Assembly (NCBI GenBank): GCA_964221845.1
Contig: CAXPZW010000012.1
Span: 1 to 64,000, forward strand
DNA length: 64,000 bases
Direction of reading: 5' to 3'
From: CAXPZW01 sp964221845
GTDB lineage: Bacteria > Bacteroidota > Bacteroidia > Flavobacteriales_D > Sanyastnellaceae
Shown here: one piece after another, positions 51,075 to 59,036 of the stretch
How the letters are laid out: each line of letters opens with the position of its first letter
Position numbering within the stretch: the stretch's first letter is position 1
Position numbers and translations under genes: made by a program
Notes under the pieces: model-generated
What the model saw: the letters and a program-made list of their open reading frames with translations, nothing else
Told to the model about the DNA's origin: nothing
Database searches by the model: none

Positions 51075-51587
51075 GTGAAGATTGACGAAGCAAAAGCGAA
51101 ATTCATCCAAAGCTGGGGCGCCCTGGGCACCCAATGGGGCATCAACCGCACCATGGCGCAAATCCACGCCTTGCTGCTGGTAGCCATTGAGCCCATGACC
51201 ACCGAGCAAGTGATGGAAGCCCTCAGCATCAGCAGGGGCAACGCGAACATGAACCTGCGCGCACTGATCGACTGGCAATTGGTGGAACGCCTCCACAAGT
51301 TGGGCGAGCGCAAGGAATACTTCGAAGCAGAGAAGGACATTTGGAAAGTGGCCACCCGCATCGCCGGCGAACGCCGCAAACGCGAGCTGCAACCGGTGAT
51401 CGAAACCCTCAGCACCTTGCGTGAAGTGGAAAAGGACCCCGACCGCAAGGCGGAGATCAAGGAATTCCGCAAGGTCACCAAAGACGTCCAGCAGTTTGCC
51501 GAGAAGGTGGACCAGATGCTCGACAAAGTCAGCAAAGCCGACGAACACTGGTTCCTGGGTACCCTGTTGAAAGTAGTGCGGTCATAA
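51075..51587 (+). CDS. GbsR/MarR-family transcriptional regulator
   Basis: 170 residues from GTG 51075. Winged helix: KFIQSWGALGTQWGINRTMAQIHALLLV, then PMTTEQVMEALSISRGNANMNLRALIDWQLV, and a long charged C-terminal helix pair (LREVEKDPDRKAEIKEFRKV ... EKVDQMLDKVSKADEHW) that would dimerise the protein. The best-known relative, GbsR, senses choline and controls glycine-betaine genes, but the ligand here is unknown. The gene sits between two matching palindromes and is closed by a terminator overlapping its stop, so it is likely autoregulated and controls the cassette that follows. Confidence 0.9.
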   Translation: MKIDEAKAKFIQSWGALGTQWGINRTMAQIHALLLVAIEPMTTEQVMEALSISRGNANMNLRALIDWQLVERLHKLGERKEYFEAEKDIWKVATRIAGERRKRELQPVIETLSTLREVEKDPDRKAEIKEFRKVTKDVQQFAEKVDQMLDKVSKADEHWFLGTLLKVVRS

Positions 51588-51602
51588 CGGCCGCTTTTTT
51601 TT
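51576..51602 (+). terminator. Terminator overlapping the regulator stop codon
   Basis: GCGGTC (51578-51583) pairs with GGCCGC (51589-51594) around a 5-base loop, then eight T. The stop TAA (51585-51587) is in the loop, so the regulator transcript ends right here and the following genes need their own promoter. Confidence 0.75.
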
Positions 51603-51612
51603 GACTAGTAGC

Positions 51613-51630
51613 TTTCAAAAAATATTGAAA
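51613..51630 (+). promoter_or_regulatory. Palindromic operator 2, upstream of the membrane-protein cassette
   Basis: TTTCAAAAAATATTGAAA has the same TTTCA-N8-TGAAA form as operator 1 and extends to a 20-mer with C/G outside. A TAGCTTTC (51609-51616), one base from the -7 consensus, overlaps its first half, so a bound repressor would block initiation. Confidence 0.6.
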
Positions 51631-51637
51631 GAACTAT

Positions 51638-51742
51638 ATGAAACGAAATAAATGGACCTGCATCCGACGCCTGTGGTGGACCCTCAAGTTCCGTCTGAGC
51701 CACAAGCGCTACAAGTTCCTCGATCACCTCGAATTGCACTAA
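51638..51742 (+). CDS. 34-residue basic peptide at the head of the cassette (candidate)
   Basis: ATG 51638 encodes MKRNKWTCIRRLWWTLKFRL and on to SHKRYKFLDHLELH, rich in Arg, Lys and Trp. It follows operator 2 by 8 bases and ends 30 bases before the next gene. A second in-frame ATG (51652) would give 29 residues. No homologue is known to me; it may be a real small membrane-associated peptide or a leader peptide. Confidence 0.5.
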   Translation: MKRNKWTCIRRLWWTLKFRLSHKRYKFLDHLELH

Positions 51743-51772
51743 CAGCGGGGCTTCCCGCACAAATCAAATACC

Positions 51773-52162
51773 ATGGATTTTCACGTTCTCACCTATGCGG
51801 CCTACGTGGCCGTCAGCCTCGGACTCACCTGGTGGGTGGGTCGCACCTTGTTCCGCAACGGACAAGTCTTCCTCGACGAAGTGTTTGGGCACGACGAAGT
51901 GCTCAGCCGCAGTGTCAACAAACTCCTGCTGGTGGGCTTTTACCTGGTCAACCTCGGGTTTATGGTTTACACGCTCAAAGTCAACGGCACCATCGAAACC
52001 ACCGTGCAGTTGATTGAAGTGCTCAGTACCCAAGTCGGCAAGATCATTCTGTGCCTGGGCGCGCTGCACTTCCTCAACCTCTGGGTGTTCTTCAGCCTGC
52101 GCCGCCGTCACCAGCGCCAGACCAACCCACCCCGCTACGAACCCATGCCACCCATTGAGTGA
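51773..52162 (+). CDS. Small membrane protein 1 of the cassette
   Basis: 129 residues. Three hydrophobic segments: VLTYAAYVAVSLGLTWWVG, LLLVGFYLVNLGFMVYTL and GKIILCLGALHFLNLWVFF, with a charged loop GQVFLDEVFGHDEVLSRSVNKL between the first two and a basic tail (RRRHQRQTN). The segment NKLLLVGFYLVNLGF looks conserved. No known catalytic motif. Its stop overlaps the next ATG by one base (TGATG), so the genes are coupled. Confidence 0.8.
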   Translation: MDFHVLTYAAYVAVSLGLTWWVGRTLFRNGQVFLDEVFGHDEVLSRSVNKLLLVGFYLVNLGFMVYTLKVNGTIETTVQLIEVLSTQVGKIILCLGALHFLNLWVFFSLRRRHQRQTNPPRYEPMPPIE

Positions 52163-52623
52163 TGGACGCCATCCTGAGCCCGAAATACCGGTTTGGCAAT
52201 AACCTGTTCACCGTTACCACGCTGATGGCCCTATACGGCCTGCTGCTGGGCGCGGTGGACGGGTTTCATCGATTCGACGATCACCAACTCTGGTGGTTTG
52301 AAGAGGCCGTGTGGGGATTCTTGATTTTCTTCGGCCCCCTGCTCATCCTCTTGGCCGCCCATTTCTTCCGTAAAGATTTGGAATACCACAACCTGTCGAA
52401 CTGGCTAAGAGGCATGTTAGGGATGTGGGCTTATCTAAAAGTGGTCTTTTGGGTCGGCTACCTGCACCACACCGATGATTGGCCAGACCCTTGGAAGGCG
52501 TTCATGTGGCTCCTGATTGGCGGCCTATTTCTCAGCGTACTGACGGGGGCCATCAACATACTGGTGGGCATCGTCATTACGTTTGCACGCAGGCAACTTC
52601 ACCGTCAACGAGCCGTGATATGA
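52162..52623 (+). CDS. Small membrane protein 2 of the cassette
   Basis: 153 residues from ATG 52162. Four hydrophobic segments: LFTVTTLMALYGLLLGAVDG, AVWGFLIFFGPLLILLAAHFF, LRGMLGMWAYLKVVFWVGYL and FMWLLIGGLFLSVLTGAINILVG. Function unknown. It is coupled to its neighbours at both ends (one-base and four-base overlaps). Confidence 0.78.
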   Translation: MDAILSPKYRFGNNLFTVTTLMALYGLLLGAVDGFHRFDDHQLWWFEEAVWGFLIFFGPLLILLAAHFFRKDLEYHNLSNWLRGMLGMWAYLKVVFWVGYLHHTDDWPDPWKAFMWLLIGGLFLSVLTGAINILVGIVITFARRQLHRQRAVI

Positions 52624-53057
52624 GTGCGCACAGTCCCAAGACCTCCGTTCGCAAGGGGGTCTACTACATTGCGGCAAGCCTGGTCGCCCTCCAAGCCGGG
52701 TTGATGCTCATCCCACTGGGACTGCTGGTGGCCATGACCATCTCCGGTGATCCATTCACAGGCGTGTCTGCCATGCTTTCATTGGTGGGATGCTTGGGCG
52801 CCTTTGCCAACCTGGATTCCCGTCGTTTTCGAAAGCGTGACCAGTGGAACCTCGGCATGCTCGTGTCCGGACTTTTGGGTGCCCCAGGCCTGTGGTTCAC
52901 GGGTGAATGGGTAAACCCATACCGGCCCTTCTACGCGTACCTCTTCTTTCTGGTCCCCATGCTCCACGCCTCCGTCCAGTCATGGCTCAGTGCCGCCCGA
53001 TTGCTGAGCCATCCCGAGGCGTATTTGTTGAAGCCGTGGCAAATCAATCCTGAATAG
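52620..53057 (+). CDS. Small membrane protein 3 of the cassette
   Basis: 145 residues from ATG 52620, which overlaps the stop of the preceding gene (ATGA). Hydrophobic segments YYIAASLVALQAGLMLIPLGL, VSAMLSLVGCLGAFANL, LGMLVSGLLGAPGLWF and FYAYLFFLVPMLHASV. A longer in-frame reading from 52479 lies inside the previous gene and is rejected. Not recognised. Ends 6 bases from the convergent OmpA gene, with no terminator between. Confidence 0.78.
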   Translation: MSAHSPKTSVRKGVYYIAASLVALQAGLMLIPLGLLVAMTISGDPFTGVSAMLSLVGCLGAFANLDSRRFRKRDQWNLGMLVSGLLGAPGLWFTGEWVNPYRPFYAYLFFLVPMLHASVQSWLSAARLLSHPEAYLLKPWQINPE

Positions 53058-53063
53058 ACCGCT

Positions 53064-54947
53064 TCACTCAAACACCATCCGCAATTCCGTACGCCGGTTC
53101 AGCGCGTGCTCGAGTTCGGTGCATTCCACGCCGTCGGCGCAGTGGTTGATGAGGCGGGATTCGCCGTAGCCCACCCCTTGCAGTCTGCGGGCGGAAATGC
53201 CCTGTGCTACCAGAAAGGCAATGGCGGTTTGCGCACGCTGTTCGCTGAGACGTTTGTTGTACTCGGCGGTGCCACGGGCGTCGGTGTGGGAGCTGAGTTC
53301 AATGCCCAAGGTGGGGTTGTTGCGTAGGATGGCGGCCAAGTCCTTGAGTTGTGCGCTGGCCACGGGGTTCAGCTCGGTTTTGTCAAACGAGTAATAGATG
53401 TTTTTGAGGATGAACACCTCGTCGGGACGCACCTGGATGGGCTGGTTGAACTCGTCCAGGATGGAAATCGCATCCTGGTCCTGCAAACGGCGGAAGTCGC
53501 CGGATCCGCCGGAGAGTTCGATGACTACGGATTCGCCGCCGTTGTCCACCGCCACTTTGGAAGCCTTGCTGTCGGGGTCCACTTGAATGGTGTACTCACT
53601 CAACGGGCGCAGGTCGTCCACCGAGAATTGTCCGGCGGTTTGGGTGTAGGCCAGCGAGAGCAGTTCCCCCTCTTTGCTCAGGATGTAGACGGGATGACCG
53701 CGCCCCACATCCCCGGGAACCTCGTTGTAAATCTGCCCGCCCAAATCGATGGCCAAAATGCTGTTGTCCGGGTTTTCGATCAGCGGCAGATCCATACTGT
53801 CGTACGGCAAGAGTTCAAACTGGAATTTGTCGCCGTTGAGGGGGATGATTTGGACGATGGCACCCTCGCGGTTTTTGATGTAGAGCAGGGTGTGGGCCAA
53901 CACGAGGTCGTCGAGCTGGTCTGCCCGCGCGGTGTACGGCGTGCCGATGTTGAGGGCCGAGATGTCCAATTCACCGGAGGCAGCGGTGACTTCGGTTTGA
54001 AGCAGCTCCCCGTCTGCGTTGTAGATGTCTACGCGCTCGTTTTGGAGCGGCGTGCCCTTGCATTGCAGCACAGCCGTGTAGCCGTGATCCAACCGCGTAG
54101 TAGGCAAGAAACCCACTTGGTAGGGATTGTCGCCTCCTACTTCGCCGCGGTTGCTGGCCATCCACCCGCCTTGGGGTGAAGTACACACCAATTGGAAGTC
54201 ATCGGCAGCACTGTTGATGGGTGCAGGCAGCGGCTTGACGGCTTGCCAATGGCGGTCACCGTCGGCGGTATAGAGGTCCAGGCCTTGGGCCCCGGGTTGT
54301 CCGGTGGAGCTGAAGAACAAACGGTTCCCATGCAGGGTAGGAAACAGCTCGTGCCCGGCCGTGTTGATCGCATCTCCGGCCCAAATCGGTTGACTCCAGC
54401 CGGTGGCGAACTTCACGCAATACCACAAGTCCATGCCGCCTCGGCCTCCCGCACGGTCGGTGCTGAAAAACAGGTGCTCGCCCTCGGCATCCAGCCAGGG
54501 ATGGCACTGGTGGTAGCGCTCGTCGTTGTGCAGGAAGGGTTCGATGGACCCCCATCCGTCTTGCTTGCGTTTGCAGGAGTAAAGCTTGAGGCGGTTACCC
54601 TTGGCGCCGCCTTGTCGGGCTGCGGTAGAGAACCAAAGCGTGCTGTCGGCAAGGTGATAGTATGCGGTGCCGTCGTCTTGGAGGGAGGTGAAGTCGGTCA
54701 GGGGCTCGGCCACGTCGTCATTGAGCAAGAACAGGTCAAACTGCGGCGCATAGGTGCCGGGCATGTCGGTCAGTAAACGCGGTGGATTGCCGGCGCGGAT
54801 CATCCACAAGGCTTCCGGGCCTTCGCAAGTGATCCATTCGTCCCGATCGGTGGCCAGGCTTTCGGCCAGAGAGACCACTGCAGAATCCAATTGCCCGTGC
54901 ATCTGGACGGCCAACAGCAACGCCATATGGCACCACAACCACCTCAT
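53064..54947 (-). CDS. OmpA-family protein with WD40-like (PD40) propeller
   Basis: 627 residues from ATG 54947. N-terminal signal (WLWCHMALLLAVQMHGQ), then PD40-type beta-propeller repeats (CHPWLDAEGEHLFFSTDRAGG, LFPTLHGNRLFFSSTGQPG). A carboxypeptidase-regulatory-like region and a C-terminal OmpA domain follow (LSSHTDARGTAEYNKRLSEQRAQTAI ... NRRTELRMVFE), which binds peptidoglycan. The architecture, without the N-terminal TPRs, resembles PorE-type proteins that link the T9SS to the cell wall. The start overlaps the PorP/SprF stop by 4 bases; an upstream extension to 55211 is antisense noise inside that gene. Confidence 0.93.
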   Translation of the reverse strand: MRWLWCHMALLLAVQMHGQLDSAVVSLAESLATDRDEWITCEGPEALWMIRAGNPPRLLTDMPGTYAPQFDLFLLNDDVAEPLTDFTSLQDDGTAYYHLADSTLWFSTAARQGGAKGNRLKLYSCKRKQDGWGSIEPFLHNDERYHQCHPWLDAEGEHLFFSTDRAGGRGGMDLWYCVKFATGWSQPIWAGDAINTAGHELFPTLHGNRLFFSSTGQPGAQGLDLYTADGDRHWQAVKPLPAPINSAADDFQLVCTSPQGGWMASNRGEVGGDNPYQVGFLPTTRLDHGYTAVLQCKGTPLQNERVDIYNADGELLQTEVTAASGELDISALNIGTPYTARADQLDDLVLAHTLLYIKNREGAIVQIIPLNGDKFQFELLPYDSMDLPLIENPDNSILAIDLGGQIYNEVPGDVGRGHPVYILSKEGELLSLAYTQTAGQFSVDDLRPLSEYTIQVDPDSKASKVAVDNGGESVVIELSGGSGDFRRLQDQDAISILDEFNQPIQVRPDEVFILKNIYYSFDKTELNPVASAQLKDLAAILRNNPTLGIELSSHTDARGTAEYNKRLSEQRAQTAIAFLVAQGISARRLQGVGYGESRLINHCADGVECTELEHALNRRTELRMVFE

Positions 54948-55855
54948 CGGAAATAGCGGATGGAGTGGTTCTGCGCGGCTTTGGTGGCCAAATTCCAGCC
55001 GATAAGCACCTCGTGCGAGCCCGTTTGGAATTGGGAGAGCGGACCGGTGGCGTAGTCGTACGCATACCCGATGCGCAAGGTGTTGGTGATCAGGTATTCG
55101 GCGTAGCCCACCAGGCCAAAGTCCAGGCGGTATCCGGCGCCCAGCCAAAGGCGGTCTTCCCACAACCACGCCACATCCACCTCTCCGGTAACGATTCCGG
55201 CGGCGCTCCAACGCAGCATGGCTGAAGGGCGCAAGGCCTGTTGGGCATTGATGCCAATCGCCGTGCCTACTACGGCCTGAGCTTGACGCTGCAGGCCATA
55301 GGTGTTGCCTGTTGCGGGTTCCGCGCTTACCGCATTCAAGTGGGTCACCTCGATGCCTGCAAACACAGAACGGGTGTGGTAAAACGCGGCAAAATCGACG
55401 CTGGGCAGGGTGGCTGTAGGGGTGCCCAAGGCGAGTAGCGTTTCATCGGGGTCCTTGGCGCTCAGCTCTACGGTGCGCCATTGCTCGCGCACAATGCCCC
55501 CGTTGAGTGCCAAGGCCAGTCTGCCGTTGCCCAGTCGCATGGGGTAGGCCACGGTGGCTTTGACCAGCACGCGAGAGCGGGCACCCAGGCGCTCGTGTTG
55601 CAATCGGGTTCCCACGCCTACGGGTCCGGCAGGGAGGTGGGCACTCAGGGTTTGGCTTACGGGCGCACCGTCAACGCCCACCCATTGGGTGCGGAAGCGG
55701 GCGGCAAAGCTGGCTTGCTCGTAGGCTCCGGCAAAGGCGCCGTTGGCGTCGTACAGGTTGAACATGTACTGGCTGTACTGCCACTCCTGTTGGGCATGCA
55801 GTACACAGGCGCAGCACAGCGCAGCCAGTAGGACGGTATGTTTCAGCACCCTCAT
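54944..55855 (-). CDS. PorP/SprF-family outer-membrane protein (type IX secretion)
   Basis: 303 residues. Signal peptide (LKHTVLLAALCCACVLHA), then the signature QQEWQYSQYMFNLYDANGAFAG and a beta-barrel pattern ending in the conserved LRIGYAYDYATGPLSQFQTGSHEVLIGW. PorP/SprF proteins sit in the outer membrane and are often paired with a large T9SS-dependent surface protein. Here it overlaps the type B cargo gene upstream (ATGA) and the OmpA gene downstream. Confidence 0.95.
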   Translation of the reverse strand: MRVLKHTVLLAALCCACVLHAQQEWQYSQYMFNLYDANGAFAGAYEQASFAARFRTQWVGVDGAPVSQTLSAHLPAGPVGVGTRLQHERLGARSRVLVKATVAYPMRLGNGRLALALNGGIVREQWRTVELSAKDPDETLLALGTPTATLPSVDFAAFYHTRSVFAGIEVTHLNAVSAEPATGNTYGLQRQAQAVVGTAIGINAQQALRPSAMLRWSAAGIVTGEVDVAWLWEDRLWLGAGYRLDFGLVGYAEYLITNTLRIGYAYDYATGPLSQFQTGSHEVLIGWNLATKAAQNHSIRYFR

Positions 55856-56580
55856 CTGACCAATTCGATGTAGCCGGTGAATTGCAGTTCGTCCACGTCC
55901 ACCACGTAGTAGTAGGTGCCGTCGGGCAAGGCATTGCCGTTGGTGTGGGTGCCGTCAAACACCACATTTTCGTTGTCGTAGCCCTTGCCCTCCCACACGG
56001 GGTTGCCCCAGCGGTTGAAGATCTGTACTTGGGTATCTGTGCCGCCCAACGCAGCAATGTTGTCGATCCACCACACGTCGTTGTCGCCGTCGCCGTTGGG
56101 GGTGAGGGTGTTGTAGAACACCAGGTCGCACGCCGGTAAATCATTGGGCGCTGCAATGGGGAAGTCAAAACTCAGGTTGCACCCCACCCCTGACTGGATC
56201 TCCAGCGGGTAAAAACCGGGGGTGATGTTTGCGATGACGTTTCCGTCGATGAGCACGCCGTCCCAAAAAATCTGGGCGTTGTTGTTGCCGCATCCGCCAA
56301 TGTCGGCGATGGTCAGGGTGGCGCCTTCGCCGTTGTCGCAGGGCGGCCATTCGAGGGTGATGCCGATGGTCAAGTCCTCAAAATCAGGTTGTTGGAAGCC
56401 TTGGGTCAGGGTAAGCGTGTCGCCGATGAAGGTGGCGGTTTCCACTTGCCCTGCGGTGGAGGTCAGGCTCACACTCCCTTCGCCATTCAGGGCCAAGGGG
56501 GTGATGACTTGGCGCGAAAGGGTCACTTGCGCGAAGGCCGCGGCAGGCAAGCTCAACAAGACCAGCAGCAGCAATCTCAT
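55852..56580 (-). CDS. T9SS type B sorting-domain (CHU_C) cargo protein
   Basis: 242 residues from ATG 56580. Signal peptide (RLLLLVLLSLPAAAFA), a short Ig-like region with a Cys pair (WPPCDNGEG ... IGGCGNN), and a C-terminal CHU_C domain (FYNTLTPNGDGDNDVWWI ... VQIFNRWGNPVWEGKGY ... LPDGTYYYVVDV). Type B cargo is exported by T9SS and typically works with a PorP/SprF partner, which is encoded next door. The start at 56610 is inside the preceding gene. Confidence 0.92.
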   Translation of the reverse strand: MRLLLLVLLSLPAAAFAQVTLSRQVITPLALNGEGSVSLTSTAGQVETATFIGDTLTLTQGFQQPDFEDLTIGITLEWPPCDNGEGATLTIADIGGCGNNNAQIFWDGVLIDGNVIANITPGFYPLEIQSGVGCNLSFDFPIAAPNDLPACDLVFYNTLTPNGDGDNDVWWIDNIAALGGTDTQVQIFNRWGNPVWEGKGYDNENVVFDGTHTNGNALPDGTYYYVVDVDELQFTGYIELVR

Positions 56581-57536
56581 GGGTTCAGTTGGCCTTGGAT
56601 GACCCACCACTGGTCGCCGTCGCTTTGGAGGGTGAAGGTGCGGGGCGTGGTCACTGGAATGGTGGGGTCGTCTTGCCCGTCAACGGTGTCGGTGCCGTCG
56701 GTGAGCAAGGTGAGCGAGTTGGCCTCGCCATTGGTGAAGGCTTTGACCACATACATGCGGCCGTAGCAGCTGGAAGCCGCGGGCAGGGTCGCGGTCAAGT
56801 CCCCATCGCTGGTGTCAAAGACGTAGGTGTAGGTGTTGGTGTCCAGGATGACGGTGCTGGGCCCGGTCACCGTAGTGATGGGCGCTGAAAACGAACCCAG
56901 TACTTGCAGGGTGCTGCTGGGAGCAGCGGTGCCGATGCCCACGTTTTGAGCGGTGTTGAACAGCGCGGTGCCATCGCTGGAGGTTTGCCAGTCGTCGTCC
57001 TGCAGCCCGTCGAGGGGGACTTCCCATGTGGTGCCGCATTGGTCCAGGGTCAGGGTGTCGCCGTTGAGCTGAACGTTTGAGATGCATTCGTTCGTGTCGC
57101 TTTGGTCCACATCCGCCAGTCCGTCTACCGATGCCGCGTGCAGCGCGTAGGGCACCGACAGGAATTGGGACTCGCCCATGACGTCAAAAATCCCGAGTCC
57201 TTCGGGGTCCACTTCTACCCGCAAGAAGAAGGTGCCGTTGCCCCAGTTGATGTCGGCAAACGAGGCAAGTGAGCCTGCGCCGTTGCCGTTGCCTTGGCCA
57301 ATGACCAGGTCAAACAGGCCGTAAAAGTTGGTGTTCACCGCATGGGTTTCCTGCCAAAGCAAGTCGCCGGAAGGGCTGCCGAGCAAGATGCCCATACGCA
57401 CGGTCAGCGCCGAATCGGGCAGCACGTTGCCTGCGTTGCCGCGGGCCACGGCTTGGTAAGTGATGCCTTGCGGCGCCTGGGCAAACACCTGGGCGCTGCA
57501 GAGCAGTGCAAGCACGGTATAGAGCAATCGTTGCAT
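56577..57536 (-). CDS. Exported surface protein of the APQGITYQAVAR family
   Basis: 319 residues from ATG 57536. Signal peptide (RLLYTVLALLCSAQVFA), then the well-known Bacteroidota opening APQGITYQAVARG and a beta-rich domain (TNFYGLFDLVIGQGNG ... FLSVPYALHAAS). A C-terminal half resembles phage tail-fibre/trimeric head motifs (VGIGTAAPSSTLQVLGSF ... ATLPAASSCYGRMYVVK). Function unknown; surface-exposed is inferred. First gene of the four-gene unit, with a TAACTTGG near the ATG that is one base from the -7 consensus. Confidence 0.85.
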   Translation of the reverse strand: MQRLLYTVLALLCSAQVFAQAPQGITYQAVARGNAGNVLPDSALTVRMGILLGSPSGDLLWQETHAVNTNFYGLFDLVIGQGNGNGAGSLASFADINWGNGTFFLRVEVDPEGLGIFDVMGESQFLSVPYALHAASVDGLADVDQSDTNECISNVQLNGDTLTLDQCGTTWEVPLDGLQDDDWQTSSDGTALFNTAQNVGIGTAAPSSTLQVLGSFSAPITTVTGPSTVILDTNTYTYVFDTSDGDLTATLPAASSCYGRMYVVKAFTNGEANSLTLLTDGTDTVDGQDDPTIPVTTPRTFTLQSDGDQWWVIQGQLNP

Positions 57537-57657
57537 GCGCGTAGACTGAGTTGAAGTTGCCTCCAAGTTAGGCGCATTGCAGGGTGTACTTTGCACACCG
57601 CTTATCCGGGTATCAACAAGAGGAGGGGGATAGCGCCCACCTTCGTATCCTTGCGTT

Positions 57658-58203
57658 ATGTCAGAAGCATCCGCCGTCGTTCGAAGCGTTCAAGGCAACG
57701 CACCTCAGATTCCCGATTCGTGTTGGGTGGCCCCTTATGCTGTGATCACCGGAGAGGTGTGCTTGGGCGAGCGCTGTACCATCTGGTACCACGCCGTATT
57801 GCGCGGAGATGTAGGTGCCATCCGCATCGGCAACAACGTCAACATCCAAGATGGCGCCATCGTCCACAGCACCCACGGCAAATCCACGGTCACCCTGGCC
57901 GACAACGTGAGCATTGGGCACCGCGCCATTGTGCACGGCTGTGATGTGGGGGAGAACAGCTTGATCGGCATGGGCGCAATTGTCATGGACAATGCGGTGG
58001 TGGAGCCTGGCGCCATTGTGGCCGCCGGCGCGGTAGTACTGGAAAACACCGTTGTGCCCTCAGGCACCATTTGGGCCGGAGTTCCCGCCAAACAGGTCAA
58101 ACAAATGGACCCCGAGGTGCTGGGCAAGCGCACGGCCTTGACCGCCGAGGCGTACGTCAAATACAAAGACTGGTATCAAGCGCCCCAGATGCCCGAAGGC
58201 TGA
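57658..58203 (+). CDS. Gamma-class carbonic anhydrase family protein
   Basis: 181 residues forming a left-handed parallel beta-helix of hexapeptide repeats (VCLGERCTIWYHAVLRGDVGA, IRIGNNVNIQDGAIVHS, SIGHRAIVHGCDVGENSLIGMGAIV). The zinc-binding His set (IVHS, IGHRAIVHG) is present; the catalytic Glu of the Methanosarcina enzyme is not evident, as in many of these homologues. Activity is therefore uncertain. Promoter-like TATCCTTG at 57646-57653. The 3' end overlaps the convergent murI gene by 28 bases. Confidence 0.9.
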   Translation: MSEASAVVRSVQGNAPQIPDSCWVAPYAVITGEVCLGERCTIWYHAVLRGDVGAIRIGNNVNIQDGAIVHSTHGKSTVTLADNVSIGHRAIVHGCDVGENSLIGMGAIVMDNAVVEPGAIVAAGAVVLENTVVPSGTIWAGVPAKQVKQMDPEVLGKRTALTAEAYVKYKDWYQAPQMPEG

Positions 58204-58979
58204 AGCGAAATGCGCTCGCCAAAGAAGATGCGCGTCGCGGCCTTGAAGGAATCGGTGTAATCCGAAACGTAGAAGGTGTCCTCCGGTGTGCCTGAACGGC
58301 GCAGGTTGTGCGCATCCAAGGTTTGGGCAATGGACTGGGCCACCACGCGCGCGGAGTTGATGATTTCAACCTCAGGTCCCACCACGTCTGACACCTCTTT
58401 TTCGATCAACGGGTAATGCGTGCAGCCCAGGATGAGCGCCTGCATGTCTGCAAAGCGCGGGTGCTTCAGGTACGAGCCGATGATGGTCTTGGAAATCATC
58501 TGGTTGAAGAACCCTTCCTCAATCATGGGCGCCAGCAGTGGTGTGGCTTTGGAGAGCACCTCCAACTGCGGATTGGCCTTGTGCAAGCGGCGCGGATACA
58601 CCCGGCTTTGCACCGTATTCTTGGTGCCGATGATCCCGATTTTGCCTGCGGCGTAGCGCTCAGCCACATGGTCCACCACGGGGTCAATCACGTTCACCGC
58701 GGGCACCTTGCCGCACACGTGTTGCACATCGGCAAAGGCACGCGCCGAGGCGGTGTTGCAGGCCACCACCACCATCTTGCAGTCCTGCGTCAACAAGAAC
58801 TTGCTGATCTCACGCGAGTAGTGGCGGATGGAGTCCGGAGACTTGTCGCCGTAGGGCACGTGGGCGGTATCGCCAAAGTAGACGATGGATTCTTCGGGCA
58901 ACACCTCGCGCAGGGCACGGGCCACGGTCAAGCCGCCGATGCCACTGTCAAAAATGCCGATGGGGTGTTGCGCGTTCAT
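58176..58979 (-). CDS. murI: Glutamate racemase
   Basis: Makes D-glutamate for peptidoglycan. 267 residues. Catalytic Cys pair: VACNTASARAF and ILGCTHYPLI, with IGIFDSGIGGLTVARAL at the N-terminus and YFGDTAHVPYG. It lies just downstream of an intrinsic terminator, so it probably has its own promoter, although none is clear. In Bacteroidota this gene commonly follows the two ompH genes, as here. Confidence 0.97.
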   Translation of the reverse strand: MNAQHPIGIFDSGIGGLTVARALREVLPEESIVYFGDTAHVPYGDKSPDSIRHYSREISKFLLTQDCKMVVVACNTASARAFADVQHVCGKVPAVNVIDPVVDHVAERYAAGKIGIIGTKNTVQSRVYPRRLHKANPQLEVLSKATPLLAPMIEEGFFNQMISKTIIGSYLKHPRFADMQALILGCTHYPLIEKEVSDVVGPEVEIINSARVVAQSIAQTLDAHNLRRSGTPEDTFYVSDYTDSFKAATRIFFGERISLQPSGIWGA

Positions 58980-58986
58980 CTCATAA

Positions 58987-59013
58987 GCAAAAAGGCCACC
59001 CCGCGGGATGGCC
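58987..59013 (-). terminator. Terminator after the ompH genes
   Basis: AGGCCA and TGGCCT form a stem around a 10-base GC-rich loop, followed on the minus strand by TTTTTGC. It ends the uppS-bamA-ompH-ompH transcript before murI. Confidence 0.7.
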
Positions 59014-59036
59014 TGCTGCCGCGAAGGGCAAATGGG

